Part shown: piece by piece, positions 1-10,400 of the stretch | How positions within the stretch are numbered: the first letter of the stretch is position 1 | How the letters are laid out: each line of letters begins with the position of its first letter | Assembly (NCBI GenBank): GCA_943331005.2 | Contig: CALQJX020000009.1 | Coordinates: forward strand, 67,093 to 131,092 | Direction of reading: 5' to 3' | Length of the DNA stretch: 64,000 nt | Source: Bordetella parapertussis | GTDB lineage: Bacteria > Bacteroidota > Bacteroidia > Chitinophagales > Chitinophagaceae | Position numbers and translations under genes: made by a program | Notes under the pieces: model-generated | What the model was told of the DNA's origin: nothing | Database searches by the model: none | Seen by the model: the letters and a program-made list of their open reading frames with translations, nothing else

Positions 1-41
1 TTTCAGAAAACGATTACTGTTCAGGTGAGGTTCAAGGGGCT

Positions 42-440
42 TTAGCTAACAAAAAGGAATCTATTTTCTTTCAGGATCTTCTCGGTGGCGTAGCTAACCA
101 TATCGAGTTGATTGTCGTCTTTTACGATGTAACCTGAAACTCCGTATCTGATAGCTTCTATTACCACGTTTATATCTTGCTGTGCAGAGATCATTAGCAA
201 GTGGATGTGCGGGTAAAGGATCTTTACTTCCTTTAAGACATCGAGACCACTCAGTGGCGGTGCATCGAAATCGAGCAGAATAATATCCGGCATTATGTGA
301 ATATTATTCAGGCACTGTTCGCCACTTTCAAAAAGGAAAATATTTTTGAAACCTAAATTCATGAGGTGTCTTTTATACAAGAACCTGCACATCGGGCTGT
401 CATCTACCACAAACACTTTCATTTCATTTCTGTTTTTCAT
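42..440 (-). CDS. Stand-alone response-regulator receiver (REC1)
   Basis: This 132 aa protein is a single REC domain with no output domain. It has the acidic pair D13/D14, the phospho-acceptor D57 in LLDFD, S85 at the Thr/Ser switch position and K107 in YIVKDD, so it should be phosphorylatable. Three close paralogues (6576-6968, 15657-16055, 24385-24783) share the sequence and each precedes a giant Ig-like repeat gene by about 40 nt; here only 41 nt remain before the window edge, so its partner cannot be seen. A sigma-54 promoter lies 25 nt upstream of the ATG. The REC resembles the receiver of the NtrC-type activator at 25019, with similar motifs around the phospho-Asp and the following ISAQ/ISGQ. 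A role as phosphoryl sink or feedback element for the neighbouring kinase is an inference. Confidence 0.92.
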   Translation of the reverse strand: MKNRNEMKVFVVDDSPMCRFLYKRHLMNLGFKNIFLFESGEQCLNNIHIMPDIILLDFDAPPLSGLDVLKEVKILYPHIHLLMISAQQDINVVIEAIRYGVSGYIVKDDNQLDMVSYATEKILKENRFLFVS

Positions 441-462
441 ACCTACTATTTTACAAGCTAGT

Positions 463-479
463 ATGCAACAGCTATGCCA
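463..479 (-). promoter_or_regulatory. Sigma-54 promoter of REC1
   Basis: On the minus strand this reads TGGCATAGCTGTTGCAT. The GG (477-478) and GC (465-466) are separated by exactly 10 bp, a near-perfect match to the known RpoN consensus TGGCACG-N4-TTGCW. It predicts a start near 453 and a leader of about 13 nt. Confidence 0.85.
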
Positions 480-530
480 GAAACACTAATTGTTGTTTTT
501 CAACTATTTGCGCATATTTATATTTATAAC

Positions 531-559
531 TTGTTCCATATAATAGACTAGATTTCCGA
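531..559 (-). promoter_or_regulatory. Putative activator-binding site (UAS) of REC1
   Basis: TTCC boxes start at 534 and 554, a 20-bp spacing, with the near box 56 bp from the -24 GG. The stretch matches the equivalent region upstream of REC3 at about 22 of 26 positions. It is inferred to bind the NtrC-type activator encoded at 25019. Confidence 0.5.
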
Positions 560-1087
560 ATTATGTCCAAATAGCAAGTATTTAACAGATATAGCAGGAG
601 ATACAAAAAATGGCAATGGAAAGTACCCTAAATCAAAAAAAATAGCATATAAAATTGCTGATATTCTGCATATGAGGGATATAAAATGCAGTATTGCTAC
701 CCTATCGGGCAAAACAGAAACAATAGAATCGTAGAATAAAGCACAAAAAAACAGAAATACATTAAACAAAAATGCACCTCTACCCATGGGCGTAATGAAA
801 CGACCAGAATGTTTATGTGTTAATTATGAGAAAATCTTAAATGAAGTTTACTTGTTTTTCAGTCCCTACTTCTAACCAAAACTGAATGATATAATACCAA
901 CTGCCGGATCTGAAAGAAAAGAAACAGCATTAGTATTTCCTAACGGCTGCATCTGAAATGATTATAGATGAATAAGAACTATCATCAGCATAAAAGGAAA
1001 AAATGCAGCGTGGCAATCTTATAGAAAATACAGAATATAAAAAAAGATAGAATCAGGGATAATAAATACGGATGCATAATATACAAA
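560..1087. other. A+T-rich intergenic region
   Basis: This non-coding stretch lies between the REC1 control region and the terminator of giant A. A 79-codon minus-strand frame (548-787) overlaps the putative UAS, lacks a ribosome site and has no recognisable features, so I do not call it a gene. Nothing else was recognised. Confidence 0.5.
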
Positions 1088-1114
1088 AACGCTGCCCCGA
1101 TTTGGGGCAGCGTT
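1088..1114 (-). terminator. Intrinsic terminator of giant A operon
   Basis: A perfect 11-bp stem (1088-1098 with 1104-1114) with a 5-nt loop is GC-rich (GCTGCCCC arm) and is followed on the minus strand by a short T run. It lies 25 nt past the stop codon of giant A. Confidence 0.9.
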
Positions 1115-1139
1115 CAAAAAATATAAGCACTAATTAATA

Positions 1140-4100
1140 TTAATTCTGAAAGTACAGTTTGCTGGTTTTTGTAGTACCATCCTCGAACCTGAACTGACAG
1201 ATATAAACACCTGTTACAAGATCAGAAGGAAGAGAAACTGTAGTAGCACCATTCAACTGATATTCATTTACCAATTTACCATCGAAAGTATAAACTGAGA
1301 AGCTACCATTTACAGATGACTCAACAGTGAATGTACCATTTGTTGGGTTTGGATACATTTTGAAATCAACAACTACCTCAGCTACGGTTTCAGCTGATCT
1401 TGCACCAGTACCTACTACATTCACATCTTTAGATTTTGAACAACCGTTAGAAAGAGTGTAGAAGATTGCTGCAGAACCTGAAGACACTCCTGAAATACTT
1501 GCTGAAGAGGCAGCTGCAGAAGTAATAGCAGCAATAGCAGCATTAGATACAGACCATGTACCACCAGTTGAAGCGCAGCTGAAAGCTGAAGAAAAACCAG
1601 GACTAAGAACTGCAGGACCAGATATTGCAGCAGGTGCAGCATATACGGTCATAACCTTTGTTTTGCGACAACCATTTGCTAAAGTATAGCTTACAGTAAC
1701 ACCACCTGCACTTGTAGCAGCAACTACACCAGTTGTAGAACCAACTGTAGCAACAGTAGTAGGGTTAGATGCCCATGTACCACCTGCAGTAGCAGAAGCA
1801 AGTGTTACAGTAGTACCTACACAAGCTATAGAAGGACCTGTAATTGCAGCAGGTGCAGGATTAACAGTGATCTGACGGGTAGTAAAACAACCGCTGGCTG
1901 CTATCTTGTATGTAAGGGTTGTAGTACCTGTGCTTACACCGGTAGCCATACCTGAAGTAGTATTGATGGTTGCAACAGTTACATTGCTGCTAGACCATGT
2001 AGCACTACCACCAACTGTACCCGCATAAAGAGCAGAAGACTCAGAACAAACAGTTGCAGAACCTGTAATAGCAGCAGGGAGTGCGTTTACAACAGCAGTA
2101 ACAGTATTATATGCACCACCACCAACATTGTAAGTAATTGTAGAAGTACCGGGAGCCACACCAGTAAGAACACCAGTAGCAGAATTGATAGTAGCTACAG
2201 CTACGTTACTGCTGCTCCACGTACCAGCAGCTATAAGATGATTAAGCGTAGTAGAAAGACCAACACAAACTGATGAAGTGCCGGTAATTGCAGCTACAGT
2301 AACATTCTTAAAGGTAAGACAACCGCCTGTGAGCCTGTAAGAGATCTTAGCAGAACCGGCACTCATACCAGTAACCATACCAGTTACAGAGTTGATAGAT
2401 GCAATACTTGTACTACCGCTCAACCATGAACCGCTAGTAGTTGCGATAGTAAATAATGTAGATTGACCTTTACATACCATATCAGCACCACTAATTGTTG
2501 CAATAGCATTGTAAACTGAGAGTGATTTAGTTCTTACACAACCTGTAGCGGCCCTGTAAGTAATAGTAGTAGTTCCCAGATTAATACTTGTAGCAACACC
2601 TGAAGTAGTATTGATAGTACCTACTGCAGTATTGCTGCTGCTCCATGTGCCACCAGTTGTTGCTGAAGCAAAAATTGCAGTTTTACCAAGGCAAATGTTA
2701 TCAGCTGAATAAGTAATAGAGGCAGGGAGCGGATTAACAGAAGTAGAGAAAGTCTTGTAACAACCAGTAGGCATAACGTAAGAGATAGTGGTATTACCTG
2801 CAGTAACAGCAGTTGCAACACCAGTAGCAGCATTTATTGTAGCAACAGAAGGCTGTGAACTAGACCATGCACCATCTGTAGTAGCACTTGTGAAAGCCTG
2901 AGTATTACCAGCGCAGATCGCAGTAACACCGGTTATAGCAGCCGGAGTTGCATTAACAGTAACAGACTTTGTTACAAAACAACCAGATGCCGGTATTTTA
3001 TAAGTAATTGTAGCAGTACCTACACTTGCACTAGTGATCATACCAGATGTAAGATTTGAAGTAGCAACTGTAGTATCGCTGCTGCTCCAAGTTCCGCTAC
3101 CACCTATTGTGCTATAAAGAACTGTATAAGAACCTGTACAAATTGTATTTGCACCTGTAATAGGAGCAGGCATTGCGTACACAATATAAGTAACTGTAGT
3201 ATAACAACCGCTTGCAGCAGTGTATGTAACAGTAGCAGAACCCGCAGTAACACCAGTTACAACACCAGTAGCCGCGTCAACAGAAGCAATAGCTGTGTTG
3301 CTGCTGCTCCATGAACCACCACTAGTAGCACACGCTAGAGCAGATGAATGACCTTCACATGACCTTGGCATACCTGTGATCTCACCAACTGTATTGTTTA
3401 CAACAATATCTTTTATAGAATGAAAGCAACCTGTAGCAGCTGAGTAAGTGATAGCAGATACGCCCAGACCAACTGAAGTAATAACACCGGTAGCAGCATT
3501 GATCGTAGCTACTGAAGGCGCACCGCTTACCCATGTACCAGCAGGATCGGCTATTGAGAAAGTAGTTGTTCCACCCTGGCAAACCGATGTTGCACCGGTA
3601 ATAGCAGCAGATGATGGATTAACAGTGATATTCTTGGCAGCAACTACAGACCCACACATATTTGATACTGTATAAGATATTGATGCATTACCGGCAGCAA
3701 TACCTGACACTACACCATCTGCACCTACAGTAGCAACTGATGTGTTGCTGCTGCTCCACACACCACCGGTAGTAGTGTTAGCGAAAGTGGTAGTAGCATC
3801 TGCACATACTGTAGCTGCACCTGTTACAGAAGCAACTGTAGGAAGCGGCGCAACAGTTATTGAATGAGTAGCGTATGCTGAACCACAGCTATTGGTATAA
3901 GTGTATGATATAGTAGTTGCGGCAGCAGAAACACCAGTTACTGTACCTGTGGTACCTACTGTAGCTACTGCTGTATTTGCACTGCTCCACACACCACCAG
4001 AAACAATGTTTGTAAGTGTTTCAGAAGAAGCTATACAAACTGTAGCAGCACCACTTATAGCACCTGCACCCGGCAAAGGATTTACTGTAACGACATTTGT

Positions 4101-6533
4101 ACTATATGCTACACCACAACTGTTTGTAAAAGCATAAGAAATAGTAGCATTACCTGAAACAATACCAGAAACATCACCAGTTGTACCTACAGTAGCAACA
4201 GAAGCATCACTTGTGCTCCACACACCACCTGCAATTGCATTAGCAAGGGCAGTTGTTGCAGATTCACATACTATAGCAGTACCTGTGATAGTACCAGCTG
4301 AAGGAAGAGGATTAACTGTAACTATAGAAGAAGCAACATTTACACCACAAGTATTACTTATTGAATAAGAGATCTCAGCTGTACCTGCAGTAATACCACT
4401 TACCACACCATCCGTACCAATTGTAGCAACTGCAGCGTTAGCTGATGTCCATATACCACCTGTAGCAGCAGTAAGAGTAGTAGTAGCAGTTTCACATACA
4501 GTAAGTGTACCTGAAACGGAACCTGCATCAGGAGCTGTATTTACTGTAATTGTAGCTGTTGCAGCTACAGTACCACAACCGTTTGTAACTGAATAACTAA
4601 CAACTGCAGTACCTGCAGACTGTGCTGTAACCAGACCAGTTGCATCTATTGTAGCAACTGCTGTATTAGAAGAAGACCATACACCTCCATCTTCGCCATC
4701 TTCTGTTAAAGATGATTCATCACCATCACACAAAGAGAAATCACCGGTAAGAGAACCTGCAACAGGAAGTGGATTAACTGTTACTGCTTTAACTGAGTAG
4801 CAAACACCATTTGTATAGGTAATATTCACCAGACCAGCAGCAACACCAGTTACAGAGCCTGTAGTTGCATTTACTGTTGCCAGGGTGGCATCTGAAGTAG
4901 ACCATATACCACCTGAAACAGAATTTGTAAGTGTAGTAGTTGTTCCCTCACAAACTATAGCAGTACCACCTATTGCAGCAGGAGTAGTGTATACTGTAAG
5001 TGCTTTAGTAGCAGGAGTACCACAACCGGTAGCATAAGATATAGTAGTAGTGCCCTGAACACGGCCAGAAGCAATACCTGTAGTAGAAACAATAGAACCT
5101 ACAGCAGTGTTGCTGCTGCTCCATGTACCGAAAGAAGTAGCATTTGAGAAAGTAATATTATTACCGGTACAAACGTTTGCAGCACCAGTGATAGATGCCG
5201 GAGTAGTGCGAACAGTAACAATTGTTACTGCACCACAAGAACCACCGGTAGTATAAGATATTGCAACAGTACCTGCAGTAACACCGGTAACAATACCAGA
5301 TGCAGCACCTACAGTAGCGATTGAAGAGTTATCTGAAGACCATGTACCACCGGTTGCTGCATTAGCAAGAGTTGTTGTTGCGCCCTCACAAACTGAAGCA
5401 GTTCCTGTGTTTGCACCTATACTTGTATTAACTGTAAGCACTTTAGTTGCCATTGCACCACAACCAGTGCTGTATGATATAAGTGTAGTACCTGCAGCAA
5501 CACCGGTAATAAGACCGGTAGCAGCATTTATAGTTGCTTTTGCTGTAGTGCTGCTGGTCCATGAACCATAAGGAACTGTATTAGTGTGTGTAGTAGTATA
5601 ACCTGCACAAAGATTTGAAACCCCGCTTATAGCAGCAGGAGTAGCTGTTACAGTAACCTCTTTAGTTGCATAAGTAGTACCGCATGAATTTGTAACGGCA
5701 TAAGATATATTAGTTATACCAGAAGCAACACCGGTAACAATACCGGTTGCACCAACTGTAGCAATTGAAGAAGAAGCTGTAGACCATGCACCACCCGATG
5801 TAGCATTTGTAAGCGTTGTTGTAGCACCTGAGCATATTTTACTGGCACCACCGCCTATTGCAGCAACACTTGGAGTAGAAGAAACAGTAACAAGTTTAGT
5901 AACGGTAGTACCACAAGCCACACGATAGCTTATGTACACAGTACCTGCAGAAACGCCATTTACTATGCCGGTCAGGGAACCAACGGAAGCAACTGTTGCA
6001 CTACTTGTGCTCCAGGTACCACCCGATGAAGTGTTTGTGAGTGTTGCTGGTACACTGAGACAAACTGTACTGCTACCTGCAATTGCAGATGGTGCAGCAG
6101 AAACTGTTATTGCAGAAGTAGTGCTTGTAAGCGAACCACTTGTGTTGCATGTACCGGCACCAGTCCAGGTAATAACACAGTAATAATAGTAAACGCCGGC
6201 TACTGTAGTAGTTGGCCTGTAAGATACAGAACCTGTAGACCTTGTCCTGCAGCTTCTTGAAGATGTATTTACAAGAGTACCACCCGAAGTACTGTTTACA
6301 GAATTCTGATACCATTTAACTGTAATGCTAGTACCGGTACTGCTACCGGTTCCTGTATTACAAGTATTGTAATTGAAAGAAATATTAGAGGCGGTAACGC
6401 CAGCACAATAAGTTCTTGCTGCTGACATTGTTCTAACACTTGATGGTGTATAAACGATCGCAGCAAATGAGTTTGCCCAACCCATGGTAAGGAGAAAAAG
6501 AGAAAAAATAAGAGAAAATTTTGCGTGTTTCAT
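1140..6533 (-). CDS. Giant A: T9SS-secreted BIG2/Ig-like repeat adhesin
   Basis: This 1797 aa protein has a signal peptide (residues 1-24, starting MKHAKF and cleaved near ANSFA). A domain conserved in giants A-C follows (about 25-145), then 21 Ig-like repeats of about 75 residues, each with a GGxW motif, a VATIG strand, a GVAAGTxxISY strand and usually two cysteines. It ends in a T9SS type A sorting domain of about 75 residues that begins at YPNPTNGTF. An acidic repeat (about 596-616) is rich in Asp and Glu. It should be exported by T9SS and displayed at the cell surface; adhesion or matrix function is inferred from architecture. The gene starts 42 nt after REC2, with no promoter seen between them, and ends at a terminator, so REC2 and giant A form an operon. 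The C-terminal repeats are colinear with those of giant B. Confidence 0.95.
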   Translation of the reverse strand: MKHAKFSLIFSLFLLTMGWANSFAAIVYTPSSVRTMSAARTYCAGVTASNISFNYNTCNTGTGSSTGTSITVKWYQNSVNSTSGGTLVNTSSRSCRTRSTGSVSYRPTTTVAGVYYYYCVITWTGAGTCNTSGSLTSTTSAITVSAAPSAIAGSSTVCLSVPATLTNTSSGGTWSTSSATVASVGSLTGIVNGVSAGTVYISYRVACGTTVTKLVTVSSTPSVAAIGGGASKICSGATTTLTNATSGGAWSTASSSIATVGATGIVTGVASGITNISYAVTNSCGTTYATKEVTVTATPAAISGVSNLCAGYTTTHTNTVPYGSWTSSTTAKATINAATGLITGVAAGTTLISYSTGCGAMATKVLTVNTSIGANTGTASVCEGATTTLANAATGGTWSSDNSSIATVGAASGIVTGVTAGTVAISYTTGGSCGAVTIVTVRTTPASITGAANVCTGNNITFSNATSFGTWSSSNTAVGSIVSTTGIASGRVQGTTTISYATGCGTPATKALTVYTTPAAIGGTAIVCEGTTTTLTNSVSGGIWSTSDATLATVNATTGSVTGVAAGLVNITYTNGVCYSVKAVTVNPLPVAGSLTGDFSLCDGDESSLTEDGEDGGVWSSSNTAVATIDATGLVTAQSAGTAVVSYSVTNGCGTVAATATITVNTAPDAGSVSGTLTVCETATTTLTAATGGIWTSANAAVATIGTDGVVSGITAGTAEISYSISNTCGVNVASSIVTVNPLPSAGTITGTAIVCESATTALANAIAGGVWSTSDASVATVGTTGDVSGIVSGNATISYAFTNSCGVAYSTNVVTVNPLPGAGAISGAATVCIASSETLTNIVSGGVWSSANTAVATVGTTGTVTGVSAAATTISYTYTNSCGSAYATHSITVAPLPTVASVTGAATVCADATTTFANTTTGGVWSSSNTSVATVGADGVVSGIAAGNASISYTVSNMCGSVVAAKNITVNPSSAAITGATSVCQGGTTTFSIADPAGTWVSGAPSVATINAATGVITSVGLGVSAITYSAATGCFHSIKDIVVNNTVGEITGMPRSCEGHSSALACATSGGSWSSSNTAIASVDAATGVVTGVTAGSATVTYTAASGCYTTVTYIVYAMPAPITGANTICTGSYTVLYSTIGGSGTWSSSDTTVATSNLTSGMITSASVGTATITYKIPASGCFVTKSVTVNATPAAITGVTAICAGNTQAFTSATTDGAWSSSQPSVATINAATGVATAVTAGNTTISYVMPTGCYKTFSTSVNPLPASITYSADNICLGKTAIFASATTGGTWSSSNTAVGTINTTSGVATSINLGTTTITYRAATGCVRTKSLSVYNAIATISGADMVCKGQSTLFTIATTSGSWLSGSTSIASINSVTGMVTGMSAGSAKISYRLTGGCLTFKNVTVAAITGTSSVCVGLSTTLNHLIAAGTWSSSNVAVATINSATGVLTGVAPGTSTITYNVGGGAYNTVTAVVNALPAAITGSATVCSESSALYAGTVGGSATWSSSNVTVATINTTSGMATGVSTGTTTLTYKIAASGCFTTRQITVNPAPAAITGPSIACVGTTVTLASATAGGTWASNPTTVATVGSTTGVVAATSAGGVTVSYTLANGCRKTKVMTVYAAPAAISGPAVLSPGFSSAFSCASTGGTWSVSNAAIAAITSAAASSASISGVSSGSAAIFYTLSNGCSKSKDVNVVGTGARSAETVAEVVVDFKMYPNPTNGTFTVESSVNGSFSVYTFDGKLVNEYQLNGATTVSLPSDLVTGVYICQFRFEDGTTKTSKLYFQN

Positions 6534-6575
6534 GCTATATACTGTTTGTGGATTTTTTACTGTTTTTTATGTTGA

Positions 6576-6968
6576 TCAGTTTGAAAATTTGTAGTTATTT
6601 AGGATCTTTTCTGTAGCGTAACTGACCATATCTAATTGCCTATCATCTTTCATTATGTATCCCGAGACACCGTATCTTATCGCTTCTTCTACAACTTTTA
6701 TATCTTTCTGTGCGGAGATCATAAGCAGATGAATTTGAGGATGAAGGACTTTTACCTCTTTCAGCACATCCAGACCGTTTAGAGGTGGTGCATCATAATC
6801 CAGAAGTATTATATCTGGCATGATGTGAATGTTGTTTAAACATTGCTGACCGCTTTCGAACTGGTAGATGTTTTTGAAACCAAGATTCATCAGGTGCCTT
6901 CTATACAAAAACCTGCATAACTGGCTGTCATCAACTATAAAAACCTTCATTTCGTTCCTGTTTTTCAT
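6576..6968 (-). CDS. Stand-alone response-regulator receiver (REC2)
   Basis: This 130 aa REC-only protein begins MKNRNEMKVF like REC1. The acidic pair in VDDS, the phospho-Asp in LLDYD and the conserved Lys in YIMKDD are all present. A longer reading frame starts at 7013, but that codon lies upstream of the sigma-54 promoter at 6990-7006, so the ATG at 6968 is the start; this leaves a leader of about 12 nt. It is the first gene of the operon with giant A. Regulation by the activator at 25019 and a phosphoryl-sink role are inferred. Confidence 0.92.
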   Translation of the reverse strand: MKNRNEMKVFIVDDSQLCRFLYRRHLMNLGFKNIYQFESGQQCLNNIHIMPDIILLDYDAPPLNGLDVLKEVKVLHPQIHLLMISAQKDIKVVEEAIRYGVSGYIMKDDRQLDMVSYATEKILNNYKFSN

Positions 6969-6989
6969 CACTCCTGTTTGGTATGGAAT

Positions 6990-7006
6990 AATCAAGAGGT
7001 ATGCCA
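6990..7006 (-). promoter_or_regulatory. Sigma-54 promoter of REC2-giant A operon
   Basis: The minus strand reads TGGCATACCTCTTGATT. GG (7004-7005) is followed after 10 bp by GA (6992-6993). The -24 half is strong; the -12 half has GA in place of GC. Its distance to the ATG (24 nt) equals that of REC3 and is one less than that of REC1. Confidence 0.8.
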
Positions 7007-7060
7007 AAAACACAATTCATTGAATTAAAGCACACTATACAATATAATATATCATAATAA

Positions 7061-7096
7061 TTTCCAAAAAAGACACAGATTTTCCCATTTTGGCAA
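7061..7096 (-). promoter_or_regulatory. Putative activator-binding site (UAS) of REC2
   Basis: TTCC boxes start at 7062 and 7082 (20 bp apart), the near one 57 bp from the -24 GG. The far box, TTCCCATTTTGG, is shared almost exactly with the UAS of REC4. Confidence 0.5.
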
Positions 7097-7395
7097 AATA
7101 AGGGGTATATAAGTAGCTACTTTTTGTAGCAGCTATTACTAAAAGGGGTATTTGAGTGGAAAAACAGAAAAAAAATATTGTATTTCTTAATACAAATTGA
7201 ATTAATAAGATTAATTAGGATAATATTAGCTTAATGATGAAGTAACATGATTCATTTTTAACACTTATAGCCATCAATTAGGAAGCTGATAATAAAAGAC
7301 GTAAAAAGAGCAATGCTAACATTAAGACAATACACTATACAATGCTATAAAATTGTAAAAAAATAGGGTACACTAAAACTTCGTTTTACTATAAA
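7097..7395. other. Intergenic region without recognised gene
   Basis: This A+T-rich stretch lies between the REC2 control region and the terminator of giant B. Short dyads such as GTAGCTAC near 7110-7135 are visible, but no gene or known element was recognised. Confidence 0.4.
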
Positions 7396-7430
7396 CACCG
7401 AAGCCGTCCCAATTTGGGACGGCTTCGGTG
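7396..7430 (-). terminator. Intrinsic terminator of giant B operon
   Basis: A perfect 15-bp stem (7396-7410 with 7416-7430) and a 5-nt loop lie just past the stop of giant B. The stem is strong and GC-rich; the T tract after it is weak, so Rho-independent action is likely but not certain. Confidence 0.82.
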
Positions 7431-7452
7431 CAATAAACTATTAACTTAATTA

Positions 7453-10400
7453 TTAATTCTGAAAATACAGTTTGCTGGATTTAGTCGATCCATCGTCGAA
7501 CCTGAACTGACATATATATATACCAGCAACCAGATTTGATGGAAGAGAAACAGTAGTAGTATTTCCTGTGAGCTGATATTCGCTAACCAATTTACCATCG
7601 AATGTATAAATTGACAGGTTACCGTTCATAGAAGCCTCAATTGTGAAAGTACCAGATGTAGGGTTAGGATACAATTTCAGATCGGCCGCTGCTTCCGCAA
7701 AAGACTCAGTAGTAGCTGATTTCGCACCAGAACCTACAACACTGACTTCTTTTGATTTCCAACAACCATTGGAGAAAGTATAAGAAATAACGGTAACACC
7801 TGTAGATACAGCAGATACACTTGCAGAAGTAGCGGCAGCTGATGTAATTGCAGCAATAGCAGCATCAGAAACTGTCCATGAACCACCAGAAGTAGCACAA
7901 CTGAAGGCAGAAGAAGATCCGGGAGTAAGAACTGAAGGTCCGGATATAACTGCAGGACTAACATTCACAGTCATAACCTTTGTTCTGCGACAACCTGTTG
8001 GCATCACATAACTAATAGTAACACCACCTGCACTAGTTGCGGCAACCACACCTGAAGCAGAACCAACAGTAGCAACAGTAGTAGGATTTGAAGACCAGGT
8101 ACCACCCTCTGTTGCAGAAGTAAGTGTGATCGATGTACCAACACAAGCTGTAGATGGACCACTGATAGCCGCCGGAGTAGGATTGACAGTAACCTGACGA
8201 GTTGTATAACAACCACTAGAAGGTATTTTATAAGTGATGGTAGCAGTACCTGCACTTACAGCTGTTGCCATACCTGAGGTAGTACTGATAGTAACTTTAG
8301 AAACATCACTGCTAGACCATGTAGCACTTCCACCAACAGTACCGGTATAAAGAGCATTTGATTCGGTACAGATTGATGAAGAACCGGTAATGGCAGCCGG
8401 CAAAGCATTACAAACAACAGAAGTTGTGTTATATATACCACCACCAACATTATATGTAATAATAGAAGAACCTGTAGCAACACCTGTCATAACACCGGTT
8501 GTAGCATTGATCGTAATTACTGAAGTATTACTGCTGCTCCATGTACCACCTGAAATACCATGACAAAGGGTAGAATTAAGTCCAACACAAACTGAAGGAG
8601 TACCGGTAATACCAGCTACTGTCATAGTTTTAGAAGCAAGACAACCACCCGTGAGCATGTAAGATATCCTTGATGTACCTGCACTCATACCTGTAACAAC
8701 ACCTGTAACTGAGTTTACTGAAGCAATTCCGGCACTTCCGCTATACCATGCACCACCTGAAGTAGCATTGGCAAGTGTAGTAGAATAACCTTTACAAACA
8801 ATATCATTACCTGTTATACTTGCAAGAGCATTATATACAGAAAGGGTAGTAGTAATTGCACAACCTGTAGGAATCCTGTATGTGATAGTGGTAGAACCAA
8901 GATCGATACTGGTAGCAACACCTGAAGCCGAACCTATTGTACCAACTGCAGTGTTACTGCTGCTCCAGGTACCACCGGTAGTTGCTGAAGCAAATACCGC
9001 AGTTTTACCCAAACATATATTATTTGAAGCATAAGTAATAGTAGAAGGGAGCGGATTAACTGTAGTATTATAAGTTCTGTAGCAACCGGTTGGCATAATG
9101 TATGATAATATAGTATTACCGGCAACAACTGCTGTAGCAAGACCTGTGGACGCATTTATAGTGGCAACCGAAGGCTGAGAACTAGACCACGTACCATCTG
9201 TTGTAGCACTTGTGAATGACTGAGTACTACCCGCACATATTGCCGTAGCACCTGTTATTGCAGCCGGAGTGGCATGCACAGTAACACTTGTAGTAACGAA
9301 ACAGCCTGATGCAGGTATCTTATAAGTAATTATAGCAGTACCAACACTTGCACTTGATATCATACCTGAAGTGAGATCAGCAGTTGCAACAATTGTATCG
9401 CTGCTGCTCCAGGTACCACTTCCACCAATTGTACTGTAAAGTACTATATAAGAACCTGTACAGATAGTATTGGTACCGGTAATAGGAGCTGGCATAGCAT
9501 ATACTACATAAGGAACAGTAGTATAACAACCGCTGGCAGCAGTGTAAGTAATAGTAGCAGAACCTGCAGTAACACCATTTACAGCACCTGTAGCAGAGTT
9601 GACAGTAGCAATAGAAGTATTGCTGCTGCTCCATGAACCACCGGCAGTAGCGCAGGCGAGCGTAGATGACTGACCTTCGCAAGACCTTGGCATACCTGTG
9701 ATATCACCAACTGTATTGTTTACAACTATATCTTTTACTGAGTAGAAACAACCTGTTGCTGCAGTATAAGTAATAGTAGAGACACCCTGACCAACTGATG
9801 TGATAACACCTGTTGAAGCATTGATAGTAGCAACTGAAGGAGCACCACTTACCCAAGTACCGGCAGGATCAGCAATAGAGAAGGTAGTAGAACCACCCTG
9901 GCAAACTGAAGAAGCACCAGATATAGAAGCAGCTGAAGGGTTAACAGTTATAGATTTTGTAGCTTCTGAAGAACCACAAACATTTGAAAGAATATAAGAT
10001 ATAGTTGCATCACCTGCAGCCACACCAGAAACAACACCATCTGTATCAACTGTAGCTACAGAAGAGTTACTGCTGCTCCATACACCACCAGAAGTTGCAT
10101 TTGCAAACGGAGTAGTAGCTGAAGCACAAACTGATGAAGCACCAGTGACAGAAGCAACTGAAGGAACTGCAACACCAGTGATAGAATGTGTAGCAGTTGC
10201 AGTACCACAACTATTGGTATGTGTGTAAGTAATAGTAGTCGCACCAGTTCCTATACCAGAAACAACACCATCCGTACCTACAGTAGCAATAGAAGTATTT
10301 GCACTGCTCCATACACCAGCGGTAGCAGAATTGCTAAGTGAAGTTGTAGAAGAAACACAAACTGTAGCAGAACCTGTGATAGATCCGGCAGCAGGAAGTG

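Noticed and set aside
548..787. 79-codon minus-strand frame upstream of REC1
   Set aside because: It overlaps the putative activator-binding site, has no ribosome site or recognisable features, and the region is plain A+T-rich intergenic sequence.
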